Source: JAISGQ01 sp964500965
GTDB lineage: Bacteria > Bacillota > Clostridia > Oscillospirales > Acutalibacteraceae
DNA: 64,000 bases
Assembly: GCA_964500965.1 (NCBI GenBank)
Contig: CAZCQZ010000002.1
Location: 55,127-119,126, forward strand
Direction of reading: 5' to 3'
Of the stretch, positions 49,480 through 59,035 are shown piece after piece. The position numbers and the translations under genes were made by a program. Every line of letters starts with the position of its first letter. Position 1 is the stretch's first letter. The notes beneath the pieces are model-generated. The model had not been told where the DNA came from and searched no databases. It was given only the letters and a program-made list of their open reading frames with translations.

Positions 49480-50346
49480 ATGTTTACACTTTGTACTGAT
49501 TCGGCATGTTGCATGTCTGCTGATTTTGTTAACGAAAACGATGTTCGTGTTATTCCGTTTTCTTATTCTTATAATGACAACATTTACTACGACAATCTTT
49601 GTTTCCCGACAAGCATTAACGGTACAGCTTCCGTTAATGCTCCGGAAATTGCGGATTATGTCAACTTCTGGCGGCTCATTCTTTCCGAGGGAAAGCCTAT
49701 TCTGCACATTTCTTCTGCCGGAATCTTCAACAAAGCTTACAAAAACGCCGTTGCCGCCGGCGAAATTATCCACGCGCAAAACAGCAATGTCGAGCTTTAC
49801 GTTATCAGCTCCGATACTTTTTCCTGCGGCTGCGGACTGCTTATGCACCGTGCCGCAGAGCTTAGACTCAACAATACCTCCGCACAGCATTGCGCCTACG
49901 TTCTCTGCTCGGAAAAATATAAAACACGCGGATTTATCATGACGTCGGACTGTCACACTCTTAATCGTGCCGGCATTGCAGGCACTTTGCCGATGCTCAG
50001 AGCTGCGCTGACAGGTGAAACTGCGGTCTTTCCAGTCGGCTTTGACGAAAGCGGCGTTTTTTATCTGCGCTCGCCTGCCGATATTCTTAAATACATCAGA
50101 CACACCGACCGCATCTGCATTTCACACTGTAATGCAATCGAAGGCGCAGAAGCACTTGCCGCCGGGATTTTCGCACGCTTCGGTCTAAAAAGCATTGAAA
50201 TCTGCCCTGTTAGTTCCTCTCAGCAGGCTATTTTCGGCAACGGCACTGTGGCGTTGTTTTTTCGAGGCAATTTAACCGACAGTCTGCTTCCGGTCAAAAA
50301 AAGTATCGGAGCGCACAAATCCAAATTTAATCCGTGTTTTATGTGA
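49480..50346 (+). CDS. DegV-family fatty-acid-binding protein
   Basis: A 288-residue protein of the DegV/FakB family, which holds a fatty acid for phosphorylation by FakA in phospholipid synthesis. Features: LCTDSACCMSADFV near the N-terminus (TDS motif), VRVIPFSYS, HISSAGIFNKAYKNAV in the position of the lipid head-group loop, and ISHCNAIEGAEALAAGI. The typical ISSGLSGTY motif is only loosely matched (HISSAGIFNKAY), so the ligand may differ. ATG 49480 with AAGGAG upstream was chosen over an earlier in-frame codon at 49306 that precedes the promoter. Its 3' end overlaps the convergent next gene by 8 bp. Confidence 0.88.
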   Translation: MFTLCTDSACCMSADFVNENDVRVIPFSYSYNDNIYYDNLCFPTSINGTASVNAPEIADYVNFWRLILSEGKPILHISSAGIFNKAYKNAVAAGEIIHAQNSNVELYVISSDTFSCGCGLLMHRAAELRLNNTSAQHCAYVLCSEKYKTRGFIMTSDCHTLNRAGIAGTLPMLRAALTGETAVFPVGFDESGVFYLRSPADILKYIRHTDRICISHCNAIEGAEALAAGIFARFGLKSIEICPVSSSQQAIFGNGTVALFFRGNLTDSLLPVKKSIGAHKSKFNPCFM

Positions 50347-50995
50347 TACTATTTGTGTTGAGGTATTTAGCTATAGCGTTATATTCAAACTTTTCCTCCA
50401 CATATTTAAAAATATTTTCTTCGCCTATATACACTTTTTTAAAACACTCTACTCCGTAAAGCTCAATAAAATACTTTATATAGACGCCGGAATAATTATA
50501 GCCGTTATTTTCATAGAATCCGTCCTCGCTGTAAATATCCGAAATAGTCGGATAATCATTGAGGTTCAGATACTCGGATTCAATCTGTTCTGCATATGCA
50601 ACGGCAATGCCCTCTCCGAGAAAAATATTAGCCTCGTCCGGATTTCCCAGTGAATCAAAAGCTATATGCACAATTTCATGGACAATCACCTTTTTCATAT
50701 CTTCGGGTGACCTGTCTGCCACTACTCTCGGAGACAGAATACACAATTTTTTGAGCTTGTAATCCGCCCAGCCTACCATCCATTCCCGATAATCTTCTTT
50801 TTTCTTACCTGTACAGGCAATATACTCCTCAACGTCCTTACAGAGAAAAAATGAATACATTTCGTTGGGTACGGTAATATTAAAATCGCAAATAACCCTT
50901 GCAAAGCTTGAATCGGCAATTCTTATGATTTCATCAATTAAATCTTTGTCTATCTCATTGTAATACAAATCAAAATATTCGGTTTTGTAATGCAT
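50339..50995 (-). CDS. Putative gluzincin zinc metallopeptidase
   Basis: A 218-residue cytoplasmic protein without signal peptide. It carries VHEIVHIAF (His106, Glu107, His110) and, 18 residues on, FLGEGIAVAYA with Glu128, the classic gluzincin HExxH-x(17,18)-E layout seen in MA-clan peptidases. The rest is not recognised. GGAGG precedes the ATG. Gene lies between a convergent DegV gene and, upstream, clpE with a terminator in between. Substrate unknown; catalytic layout makes activity plausible. Confidence 0.75.
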   Translation of the reverse strand: MHYKTEYFDLYYNEIDKDLIDEIIRIADSSFARVICDFNITVPNEMYSFFLCKDVEEYIACTGKKKEDYREWMVGWADYKLKKLCILSPRVVADRSPEDMKKVIVHEIVHIAFDSLGNPDEANIFLGEGIAVAYAEQIESEYLNLNDYPTISDIYSEDGFYENNGYNYSGVYIKYFIELYGVECFKKVYIGEENIFKYVEEKFEYNAIAKYLNTNSIT

Positions 50996-51014
50996 ATTAT
51001 AACCTCCGTAATCT

Positions 51015-51058
51015 AAAATAGGTCTGTAAAAAACTTTCGTTTTTACAGACCTATTTTA
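51015..51058. terminator. Dispersed-family terminator hairpin, copy 6
   Basis: AAATAGGTCTGTAAAAAAC / GTTTTTACAGACCTATTT with one bulged A, loop TTTC. Terminates clpE on the minus strand. Confidence 0.85.
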
Positions 51059-51066
51059 CACATTAA

Positions 51067-53397
51067 CTATTCACACCTCAGAATAATTTTCCCGTTTTCC
51101 GCATCAACGGTAATCTCCGGCGGCAGTTTTTCCATACGGTCGATTATCAGCTTCGCAATCTCGTCCTCAACCTCTTTGCGTATGAGATTGCGCAAATCTC
51201 TTGCGGCACTCTTGCCGTCTGCCGATTTATCCGCAAGAAGCTCTACCGCACTGTCCGTAACGTCAAGCTTAACTCCGCGTTCAGCCAGAGACGGAATATA
51301 TTCATTGAGCATCAGTCGCGAAATTTCAACCATATCCTCTTTAGTAAGAGGATTGAAAACAACGACTTCATCTACACGGGCAAGAAATTCCGGACGTAAA
51401 AACTCGGAAAGAGCTTTGAGCGCCTTTTCCTTTGAAGCTTCTTTCTCCGTCTTGCCAAAGCCGATTGCAGATTCCTTATTCTGACTGCCGGCGTTTGAAG
51501 TCATGATAATAACGGTGTTCTCAAAGTTTACCGTTCTGCCCTGTGCATCATTTATCTTGCCTTCGTCAAGTATCTGAAGCAGGATATTTAGCACATCGGG
51601 GTGTGCCTTTTCAATTTCGTCGAAAAGCAGTACGGCGTACGGCTTTCTTCTGACCTTTTCGGTAAGCTGCCCGGCTTCGTCATAACCGACGTATCCCGGA
51701 GGTGAGCCGATTATCTTGCTGACGGAATGCTTTTCCATAAACTCGCTCATGTCAAGTCTAATCATTGTTTCCGGCGAATCGAAAAGCTCGGAGGAAAGTA
51801 CCTTGACAAGCTCGGTTTTTCCGACGCCCGTAGGTCCGACAAATATAAACGACGACGGTCTGCGGCGCGGACTTATCTGTACACGATTTCTTCTTATTGC
51901 CGCCGCTACTACGGAAACAGCTTCATCCTGACCTTTTATTTTTGCCTTTAACGCATCTTCAAGGCTCGAAAGCTTTGAAAATTCGGATTCCTGAACGCGC
52001 ATTGCGTTTATGCCGGTCCAAAGCTCTATTACATGTGCAAAATCGTATTCGGTTACGGGGAAATTCATGACAGCAGGCTCAAGAGCTTTCAGCTCCTCCT
52101 CTATCTGATTTACTTCCATCTGCACCTTGTAGTATTTTTCAAAATCCGGCTCATCAACGCCCTCGGTCATTTCGTTTTTCTGCTCGTTTAGCTTTTTGAG
52201 CTTCAATGTCAATGCATCATAATGGGCAAGCTCTTTATTTCTGAGAGCTGCACAGCTACAGGCTTCATCTAACAGGTCTATTGCCTTATCGGGCAGGAAT
52301 CGGTCTGTTATATAGCGTTCGGACAGCCTTACCGCCTTGCACAGCAGTTCATCGGAAACAACAACACGGTGGTGCTTTTCGTAATATTCCTTGATGCCTC
52401 TGAGCACGCCGACGGTTTCTTCCACAGACGGCTCAGCAACGGTAACAGGTTGGAATCTGCGTTCAAGAGCCGTATCCTTTTCAATGTGCTTTCTGTACTC
52501 GGTAAAGGTGGTCGCTCCTATGACCTGAAGCTCACCTCTTGAAAGGGCAGGCTTTAAAATGTTTGCGGCATTCATTGAGCCTTCCGCATCACCTGTCCCG
52601 ACAAGATTATGCACCTCATCAATAAACAGAATGATGTTTCCCTCGGACTTTACTTCGTCAATAAGCCCTTTAATGCGGCTTTCAAATTGACCGCGAAACT
52701 GTGTTCCTGCGACAAGTGCAGTAAGGTCAAGCATATGGACTTCCTTATTTGCCAGCTTAAACGGCACTTCTCCTGCGGCAATTTTTATGGCAAGCCCCTC
52801 GACAATAGCGGTCTTTCCGACACCCGGCTCACCGATAAGACATGGGTTGTTTTTTGTTCTGCGGCTGAGTATCTGTATCATACGCTCAACCTCACGTTCT
52901 CTGCCTATAACCCTGTCCAGCTTTCCTTCTGCCGCTTTTTTGGTCAGATTGGCGCAGTAGCCGTCAAGAAATGTACGTTTTTTTGCTTTTGGTGTTTTTT
53001 TGCCTTTTTTCTTTTTTTCCTTTTTCTCGTCTGAATACGCGGCACCGCCTATTTCAAAGCTACCGCCGAAAATATCAAGGGAATTACCCTCGTCGGATTC
53101 ATCTTCGTCTACATCAGGTATTTCATCATCGTCAATTTCATCAAGCTGATCGTCCTCCATGCTGCCGAAGAAATTCGGAAACGGCAGTTCGCCGTTTTCC
53201 GCCATTTCCGCAACATGGTTTTCCATTTCTTCTATCTGCTCCTCGCTCATTCCGAGCTGCTTAATAAGCGCATCGACCTGCGGTATTTTAAGCTCCTTTG
53301 CGCAGGTCATGCACAAACCCTCGCTTTTTGAGGGGTTTTCAATATTTGAGGATAAAAAGACGACAGCCTGTCGCTTCTTACATCTTGAACAAAGCAT
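51067..53397 (-). CDS. clpE: ClpE-like AAA+ unfoldase with N-terminal zinc finger
   Basis: A 776-residue Hsp100 chaperone that unfolds substrates, usually for ClpP. The N-terminus has a four-Cys zinc finger (Cys3, Cys6, Cys29, Cys32) as in ClpE rather than the ClpC N-domain. A long acidic linker (about 75-125) and a Lys-rich stretch (KKEKKKKGKKTPKAKKRT) follow. The first AAA+ module has GEPGVGKTA and FIDEVHNLVG; a coiled-coil middle segment is at about 385-450; the second AAA+ module has GPTGVGKTE and LFDEIEKAHPDVLN. No ClpP-docking IGF-type loop was clearly recognised. No ctsR or mcsAB genes adjoin, so heat-stress control is not evident here. Confidence 0.92.
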   Translation of the reverse strand: MLCSRCKKRQAVVFLSSNIENPSKSEGLCMTCAKELKIPQVDALIKQLGMSEEQIEEMENHVAEMAENGELPFPNFFGSMEDDQLDEIDDDEIPDVDEDESDEGNSLDIFGGSFEIGGAAYSDEKKEKKKKGKKTPKAKKRTFLDGYCANLTKKAAEGKLDRVIGREREVERMIQILSRRTKNNPCLIGEPGVGKTAIVEGLAIKIAAGEVPFKLANKEVHMLDLTALVAGTQFRGQFESRIKGLIDEVKSEGNIILFIDEVHNLVGTGDAEGSMNAANILKPALSRGELQVIGATTFTEYRKHIEKDTALERRFQPVTVAEPSVEETVGVLRGIKEYYEKHHRVVVSDELLCKAVRLSERYITDRFLPDKAIDLLDEACSCAALRNKELAHYDALTLKLKKLNEQKNEMTEGVDEPDFEKYYKVQMEVNQIEEELKALEPAVMNFPVTEYDFAHVIELWTGINAMRVQESEFSKLSSLEDALKAKIKGQDEAVSVVAAAIRRNRVQISPRRRPSSFIFVGPTGVGKTELVKVLSSELFDSPETMIRLDMSEFMEKHSVSKIIGSPPGYVGYDEAGQLTEKVRRKPYAVLLFDEIEKAHPDVLNILLQILDEGKINDAQGRTVNFENTVIIMTSNAGSQNKESAIGFGKTEKEASKEKALKALSEFLRPEFLARVDEVVVFNPLTKEDMVEISRLMLNEYIPSLAERGVKLDVTDSAVELLADKSADGKSAARDLRNLIRKEVEDEIAKLIIDRMEKLPPEITVDAENGKIILRCE

Positions 53398-53449
53398 ATT
53401 GTTCTCCTTTTCAAAAAATAATGCCTATGGGCAATCAAGCCCGTTTATA

Positions 53450-54073
53450 TCAGCGCAGTCCCTTTCTCAGATTATCCACGTGCACAACCTGGTCATCGTC
53501 CTCCGGACCTTTGCCTTTAAGTATCTTTATGCCGAGTATCACATAAAAAATGAGCGCTACTATCATTATTGCCGCAGAAGCACCGATAAGTCCTGCAACA
53601 ACGGCGGTTTTATTTACAAAACCATCCATCCCGATAACGACCACGGCAGCCGTCATAAACAGATAAAAAGCAGCCGTTGCGGCTTTGCCCCACCACTGCG
53701 CTCTTACCATTTTTTTGCCCAGCTTCATAAGTACAACGCCGCCTACAACCATTATCAGCTCTTTTATAAGCATTGCGGCAAAAAGCGGAGTAATAAATCT
53801 GTAGCTGTCTTTAAATTTCAGCCACACGCAAATAAGCACTGCGGCAAGGGTCAGCTTGTCCGCCAGCGGGTCAAGCAGTTTGCCCACATCTGTTACCTGA
53901 TTGAGCTTTCTTGCGACATAGCCGTCAAAAAGGTCGGTAGCTCCGGATATTATCAAAATAATACCTGCCCATATATACTGCATCTCCGGACTGCCGGTAT
54001 TCACGAGAAACACCACGCAAAACACAGGTATCAGCAATATTCTGAAAATACTCATCGCGTTAGGAATTGTCAT
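53450..54073 (-). CDS. pgsA: CDP-diacylglycerol-glycerol-3-phosphate phosphatidyltransferase
   Basis: Makes phosphatidylglycerol phosphate at the membrane. The CDP-alcohol phosphotransferase signature D-G-x2-A-R-x8-G-x3-D-x3-D is complete in ATDLFDGYVARKLNQVTDVGKLLDPLADK. Several TM helices follow. The start at 54073 gives the common N-terminus TIPNAMSIFRILLIPVF; an ATG at 54094 would add seven residues. The C-terminal tail is charged and a little longer than usual. It lies 22-43 nt after cvpA in the same direction. Confidence 0.93.
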   Translation of the reverse strand: MTIPNAMSIFRILLIPVFCVVFLVNTGSPEMQYIWAGIILIISGATDLFDGYVARKLNQVTDVGKLLDPLADKLTLAAVLICVWLKFKDSYRFITPLFAAMLIKELIMVVGGVVLMKLGKKMVRAQWWGKAATAAFYLFMTAAVVVIGMDGFVNKTAVVAGLIGASAAIMIVALIFYVILGIKILKGKGPEDDDQVVHVDNLRKGLR

Positions 54074-54115
54074 ACTCTTAACCACATCTCCCATTACTCT
54101 GTTTCCGCTATGAGT

Positions 54116-54838
54116 TTACATACTCATAGGATATATTCCCTGTCCCAGGAAAAGCGTTACCACGTTATTGTGATAAAACAGCTTGAACAAAAAGGATGTA
54201 TTGAAAAATCCGGTCATTTCAAGGGGCTTGCTCCAAAACGCAGGAAGCATGAACTGAATAACCGTTATCGCAAATATCAGAACAACCATAGCCTTGAAAG
54301 CACCGAACACACCGCATAACGCAGTGTTTATAACCACTCTGTCAGGCGAATAAAGCAGATTTTCAAAGGTTGCCGCCACTGCCTTGAGCAGAAACATGAA
54401 AGCAACAAACAGAATCAAAAAGAAAACCGCTCTGAACACGCCCTCGATAACGGGCTTCGCGACAATATCCGTTATCTCCTTTGCCGCTGTATTGCTGGTC
54501 GAATTAACCAGCGCGTCAACTCTTGCCCTTGTATCTGCCGTTGCCACTCCATAGCTTTCCGCGGCGTTTTTTACCATTGTCGGCATTTCCTGCATCACCG
54601 CATTATAGCCTGCCGAAATTTTACTGCCGACTATCTGCTTGTCAAGCTTTTCGGCAATTGCAGGGCGGAAAAAGCTGTTGTACGAAAGCTCGGACAGCGT
54701 TATTGACAACGGTATCGCAAATACAATAGACAGCACATAACAAAGCGTTTCCATAAAACAGCGAAGCTGTGTCGTTTTTCTGTTCTTACGGATATACAGG
54801 AAAAAAAGACCTATTATTGCCAGGTCAATAAAAATGCC
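54116..54838 (-). CDS. CvpA-family membrane protein
   Basis: A 240-residue protein with about four TM helices (residues about 3-20, 35-55, 140-165, 185-210). The family is named for a colicin V production factor of E. coli; actual role unclear. Family-like elements are the N-terminal IDLAIIGLFFLYI and the later GVFGAFKAMVVL block. GGAGGAG precedes ATG 54838; a further upstream ATG at 54883 gives a basic, unlikely N-terminus. Neighbour of pgsA. Confidence 0.75.
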   Translation of the reverse strand, partial: GIFIDLAIIGLFFLYIRKNRKTTQLRCFMETLCYVLSIVFAIPLSITLSELSYNSFFRPAIAEKLDKQIVGSKISAGYNAVMQEMPTMVKNAAESYGVATADTRARVDALVNSTSNTAAKEITDIVAKPVIEGVFRAVFFLILFVAFMFLLKAVAATFENLLYSPDRVVINTALCGVFGAFKAMVVLIFAITVIQFMLPAFWSKPLEMTGFFNTSFLFKLFYHNNVVTLFLGQGIYPMSM

Positions 54839-54945
54839 CATTTGTCTCCTCCTACGTGCGAAAATGCATTTAAAACCACTCAATTATAGCACGCCGCCGA
54901 TTTATTGACAATAATATTCGGAAAAATTCGGAAAATAAACGAATT

Positions 54946-55626
54946 TTATTTTTTCTGAGCCTTTCTGGAAGTCATAAACTCTATACTGCGCTCTATTACG
55001 GTTTTTGAGCCCTCCGGCATCGGAACATCGGAATTGCGGTAATCAAAGGAATCGGTAAATCCTTTAAAATCCGCATCAAGCTCCCTTGCTTTTTTCATTA
55101 CAAGCTCATTGGCTTCGGAAATGAACTGACCGTACAGCTTACCCAGCGGCTTTTGCGCTTTTTGCGCAAGCAGTCTGTAATGGCTCAGGCAAAAGTATTC
55201 CTGAGAAGCAAACAACTTTCTGAATTCGTCCTCGTTTTTATAATTTTTGATGAGCGTGTCAATGTGTCTGTCAAAGTGATTGTTAAGATAATTGCACACG
55301 AAACAGTCTGTTTCCATTTCCGCAAGCTTTTCTACTGTGCCCTTATCTGTTTTCGACAGCAGATTTTCCTCTACATATTTCAAATGCGTATGAAGCATGA
55401 GTGCGATAGGCAAACGCTGTCTGTTTGAAATCAGCATCATGTTAAGGTGCCTTTCGCAGAAACCGACTTTATTTGTCATCTGGCGAATATCAGGCTCCAT
55501 CATTGCCGCGCCTGTTATATAATCTATGTATTTTTCTTCAATCCTGTCGCGCATTGTACAAATCGGACAGCCGCAACGTTCCTCGAATATTTCGTTTACG
55601 GGAATTGTACAGATTGTTTCTTTCAT
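54946..55626 (-). CDS. DUF6062-type protein with paired Cys/His clusters
   Basis: A 226-residue helical protein. Two similar halves each show a CxxC plus CxxH arrangement: CGCPICTMRD with GFCERHLNMM in the first, and CFVCNYLNNHFDRH with FCLSHYRLL in the second, which looks like a duplicated metal-binding module. I believe this matches DUF6062 of gut Firmicutes; function unknown. GGAGG lies 7 nt before the ATG. It diverges from the OGG1-type glycosylase gene and is the first gene of the leftward cvpA/pgsA/clpE series, although an 80-nt gap and no clear terminator separate it from cvpA. Confidence 0.7.
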   Translation of the reverse strand: MKETICTIPVNEIFEERCGCPICTMRDRIEEKYIDYITGAAMMEPDIRQMTNKVGFCERHLNMMLISNRQRLPIALMLHTHLKYVEENLLSKTDKGTVEKLAEMETDCFVCNYLNNHFDRHIDTLIKNYKNEDEFRKLFASQEYFCLSHYRLLAQKAQKPLGKLYGQFISEANELVMKKARELDADFKGFTDSFDYRNSDVPMPEGSKTVIERSIEFMTSRKAQKK

Positions 55627-55736
55627 GCAATTTCCTCCGTTTACTCTCAGTAATTGTTAAAAATTAGTATACCACATTTCTGTTCTTTATTGTATAATAA
55701 TATAAAATTTTTATAATTTCAACCTCGGAGGACGTT

Positions 55737-56540
55737 ATGTCTCATATAATTCTCAAATCTCAAGACAATTTTTCACTCGGTGCGACCGTCATGAGTGGTC
55801 AGTGCTTTCGCTGGAATCAGGACGGTGACGGTTATAAAGGCACTGTTAACGGACATACCGTCACCGCGTTTCAGCAGGGTGACAAAATCACCGTTGACGG
55901 CGCAAATATCGGTGATGAGGCGTTCTGGTCGGCTTATTTTGACCTTGACAGGGATTATAATGCCATTAACAATGCTATTATTTCTTCGGAGCCTCGGCTT
56001 TCACCCTGCGAAAACTTCGCAAGAGGTGTACATATTCTGAAGCAGGAGCCTTTTGAAGTCCTGTGCTCGTTTATTATATCGCAAAATAATAATATTCCGC
56101 GTATCAGGGGCATAGTATCAAGGCTCTGCGAATCATTCGGCAAAAAGCTGAATGACGGCTTTGCGTTTCCTGCGCCCTGCGAGCTTTCCCGTGTCGGTGC
56201 GGAGAGCTTCGCCGCTCTCGGACTCGGCTATCGTGCTCCTTATCTTTTCGATGCCGTGGCAAGGGTCAACGACGGACGGTTTAATATTGAAGAAGCAATG
56301 CTGATGCCAACCGCATTACTTCGCGAAAAGCTTCTGGAAATTCACGGTGTCGGTCCGAAGGTTGCCGAATGCGTTCTACTGTACGGTTTTTCACGTCTGG
56401 AATGCTTTCCTGTTGACACCTGGATTAAAAAAGCTTTAAACGACCTGCTATGTGGCACAAAAATAGCCGAATCGCCATATGCTGGTGTGGCTCAGCAATA
56501 TATTTTTGAATACATAAGAACAAACTATAACAAAAAATAA
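55737..56540 (+). CDS. ogg: 8-oxoguanine DNA glycosylase, OGG1 family
   Basis: Removes oxidised guanine from DNA. The 267 residues show the OGG1-type N-terminal domain (GATVMSGQCFRWNQDGDGYKG with the conserved QCFRW) and the HhH-GPD domain: CSFIISQNNNIPRIRGIV, GLGYRAPYLFDAV, then EIHGVGPKVAECVLLYGFSRLECFPVDTWIKKAL, with the catalytic Lys in GPKVA and the Asp in PVD. GGAGGAC precedes the ATG. It is 11 nt upstream of mnmA and probably cotranscribed. Confidence 0.94.
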   Translation: MSHIILKSQDNFSLGATVMSGQCFRWNQDGDGYKGTVNGHTVTAFQQGDKITVDGANIGDEAFWSAYFDLDRDYNAINNAIISSEPRLSPCENFARGVHILKQEPFEVLCSFIISQNNNIPRIRGIVSRLCESFGKKLNDGFAFPAPCELSRVGAESFAALGLGYRAPYLFDAVARVNDGRFNIEEAMLMPTALLREKLLEIHGVGPKVAECVLLYGFSRLECFPVDTWIKKALNDLLCGTKIAESPYAGVAQQYIFEYIRTNYNKK

Positions 56541-56551
56541 AGGACGATTTC

Positions 56552-57598
56552 ATGAAAATTTTAGTCGGAATGAGCGGCGGCGTTGATTCCTCCGCCGCTG
56601 CGCTGATTTTAAAGCAGCAGGGACACGATGTTACCGGCTGCACTATGATTCTGCGTGACAGCGAAAACGGCTGCGGTGCTTCTCTTGACGCTCACGATGC
56701 CGCCGCGGTATGTGAGGTTTTGGGGATTCCCCATATTCTGCTCGATTTCAGGGAGCAGTTTGCATCAAGTGTTATGTCGCCTTTTTGCAATGAATACATG
56801 TGTGCGCGCACTCCTAATCCATGTATTGAATGCAACCGGTTCATTAAATTCGGCACAATGCTTGATTACGCTATAGACAACGGATTCGACTGTATTGCGA
56901 CAGGGCATTACGCCAAACGTGTTTTTAATGCCGAAAGCGATATGTTTGAGCTGCACAGCACAAAATTCAAAGACCAAAGTTATTTTTTATGTCAACTTAA
57001 TCAACATCAGCTTTCGCGCACACTTTTTCCTCTTGCCGACATGAACAAGGAAGATATTCGTGCTCTTGCATCAACCGGCAATCTCCCGGTTCACGCAAAA
57101 CGTGACAGTCAGGACATATGCTTTATTCCCGACGGAGATGTCTCCGCATTTCTCTCAAGCCGGGGCTATTTGTTAAAACCCGGCGAAATCGTAAACGAAA
57201 AAGGCGAAAAGCTCGGCACACACCCCGGTGCGCAGGCTTACACCGTAGGACAGCGCAAGGGACTTGGCGGCGGCTATCCGTCACCGATGTTCGTTATCAA
57301 GGTCGATTGTGAGCAAAATCGACTTGTAATCGGTCCTGCCGACAGTCTGTTTTCCGACCGTGTTGAGCTTTGCGGCGTTAATTTTATATCCGGTTTTCCT
57401 CCGTCAAAACAGTTTAACGCTTCCGTAAAGCTGAGATTCGGCTCTAAAGGCTCCGATGCTCTTATCACAATGAACTCCGACAGCACTGCCGTTTTGAGCT
57501 TTGCCGCTCCCCAACGTGCTCCCACACCCGGTCAAAGCGCGGTCTTTTATGACGGCGATAATGTCCTCGGCGGCGGTTACATAAAAAGCACCATTTAA
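56552..57598 (+). CDS. mnmA: tRNA-specific 2-thiouridylase MnmA
   Basis: Thiolates U34 of Lys, Glu and Gln tRNAs using persulfide sulfur from a cysteine desulfurase. The 348 residues begin with the PP-loop VGMSGGVDSSAAALIL; the first catalytic Cys is in TPNPCIECNRFIKF, followed by ATGHYAK and KDQSYFLCQL, and the second Cys in SQDICFIPDGD. The C-terminal beta-barrel begins HPGAQAYTVGQRKGLG. A shorter C-terminus than Gram-negative MnmA is normal for Clostridia. A candidate sulfur donor (cysteine desulfurase) is encoded at 40652-41878. Confidence 0.96.
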   Translation: MKILVGMSGGVDSSAAALILKQQGHDVTGCTMILRDSENGCGASLDAHDAAAVCEVLGIPHILLDFREQFASSVMSPFCNEYMCARTPNPCIECNRFIKFGTMLDYAIDNGFDCIATGHYAKRVFNAESDMFELHSTKFKDQSYFLCQLNQHQLSRTLFPLADMNKEDIRALASTGNLPVHAKRDSQDICFIPDGDVSAFLSSRGYLLKPGEIVNEKGEKLGTHPGAQAYTVGQRKGLGGGYPSPMFVIKVDCEQNRLVIGPADSLFSDRVELCGVNFISGFPPSKQFNASVKLRFGSKGSDALITMNSDSTAVLSFAAPQRAPTPGQSAVFYDGDNVLGGGYIKSTI

Positions 57599-57732
57599 TT
57601 GTTTGCTATTTTCAACACAAAATCTTGCTTTTTTCGACACACGGTAGTAAAATTCAGTGGTTGGATTCGGAAACTTGATTACAACGCTTCCGATATTCTA
57701 CATTTCATTTGCAAAGGAAGAATTAACACAAA

Positions 57733-59019
57733 ATGAATACTCTGCTCTCAATCTCGGTGGCACTTCTTGCAGGTCTGCTTATGACCAGACTTTTTAAGCC
57801 GCTGAAGCTGCCCTCGGTAACTGCTTACCTCATCTCCGGTGTGCTTATCGGTCCGTACTGTCTGGGTGCTCTCAACATTAACGGTCTTGGATTCGCAAGC
57901 ATGGACAGTGTTTCCCGGCTATCCCTCGTCTCGGAGGTTGCCCTTGGTTTCATCGCATTTTCAATCGGCAATGAATTTCGGTTGGACGACCTGAAGCATA
58001 CCGGTAAAACCGCCGCAGTGGTCGGTGTTGTTCAGGCTTTAATGGCAACACTGCTCGTTGACGCCGCGCTTTTTGCCGTTCATCTTATCATTCCCGACAA
58101 GCTCAGCGTTTCTCAGCTTTTGACCCTCGGCGCAATCGCAACGGCAACCGCTCCTGCCGCTACTCTCATGGTCGTTCGCCAGTATAAGGCAAAAGGCGCG
58201 CTTACAAATCTTCTGCTTCCCGTTGTTGCCCTCGATGATGCTGTAGGTCTTATTGTTTTTGCCGTCAGCTTCGGAATAGCCAAAACGCTTATCAGCGGCT
58301 CTGTTGACTTGATTTCGATAATCGTCAACCCCATTGTGGAAATCGTGTGTTCGCTTTTACTCGGTGCTTTAATGGGCCTGATACTGACTTTGCTCGAAAA
58401 GCTCTTTAATTCCAACACCAACCGCCTTAATATGACCATCGCATTTGTATTCCTCACCGCATCGCTTTCCATGCTTGATTTTCATGTCGGTTCCGTTCAC
58501 ATAAGCTTTTCTTCTCTGCTTGTGTGCATGATGCTCGGTACCGTTTTCTGCAACACCTGTCCTCTTTCCAATGACCTTATGGCTTCTGCCGATAAATGGA
58601 CTTCTCCTCTCTTTGCTCTGTTTTTTGTCATCAGCGGCGCAGAGCTTGAGCTAAGCGTATTCGCGGATATTGCAATCGTATGCATAGGTGTTGTTTACAT
58701 AATTTCTCGTTCTGCCGGTAAATACATCGGCGCGTCACTCAGCTCAAAATGGATGAAATGCGAGCCTGCTATTCAGAAGTACCTCGGCATAACCCTCTTA
58801 CCTCAGGCCGGCGTCGCACTCGGAATGTGCACCACTGCAATGCAGCTTGGCGAGCAGGGCAGCCTGATTAGGAACATCACTCTTTTTGCCGTTCTCATTT
58901 ATGAGCTTTTCGGACCTCTCATGACAAAGCAGGCACTTTTAGCTGCCGGTGACATAACACCGATGTCCGACGAGGTTAAGAACCGCAGAAAAGTCAAACT
59001 GGAAAATGCCAAAAAATAA
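57733..59019 (+). CDS. Cation:proton antiporter, CPA2 (Kef-type) family
   Basis: A 428-residue membrane antiporter exchanging Na+ or K+ for H+. About 12 TM helices are visible. Family features are TRLFKPLKLPSVTAYLISGVLIGPY near the N-terminus, VALGFIAFSIGNEF in place of the usual GLE-type motif, ATAPAATLMVVRQY and VVALDDAVGLIVFAVSFGI with adjacent Asp residues of the ion site. No C-terminal TrkA-N domain is present, unlike KefB/C. AAGGAAG lies 12 nt before the ATG. Ion specificity unknown. Confidence 0.9.
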   Translation: MNTLLSISVALLAGLLMTRLFKPLKLPSVTAYLISGVLIGPYCLGALNINGLGFASMDSVSRLSLVSEVALGFIAFSIGNEFRLDDLKHTGKTAAVVGVVQALMATLLVDAALFAVHLIIPDKLSVSQLLTLGAIATATAPAATLMVVRQYKAKGALTNLLLPVVALDDAVGLIVFAVSFGIAKTLISGSVDLISIIVNPIVEIVCSLLLGALMGLILTLLEKLFNSNTNRLNMTIAFVFLTASLSMLDFHVGSVHISFSSLLVCMMLGTVFCNTCPLSNDLMASADKWTSPLFALFFVISGAELELSVFADIAIVCIGVVYIISRSAGKYIGASLSSKWMKCEPAIQKYLGITLLPQAGVALGMCTTAMQLGEQGSLIRNITLFAVLIYELFGPLMTKQALLAAGDITPMSDEVKNRRKVKLENAKK

Positions 59020-59035
59020 TTGTGGGAATTATTTC

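Noticed and set aside
53159..54319. A 386-codon plus-strand frame spanning clpE, pgsA and cvpA
   Set aside because: Crosses three well-supported minus-strand genes and their boundaries; His/Tyr/Ser-rich translation typical of a shadow frame.
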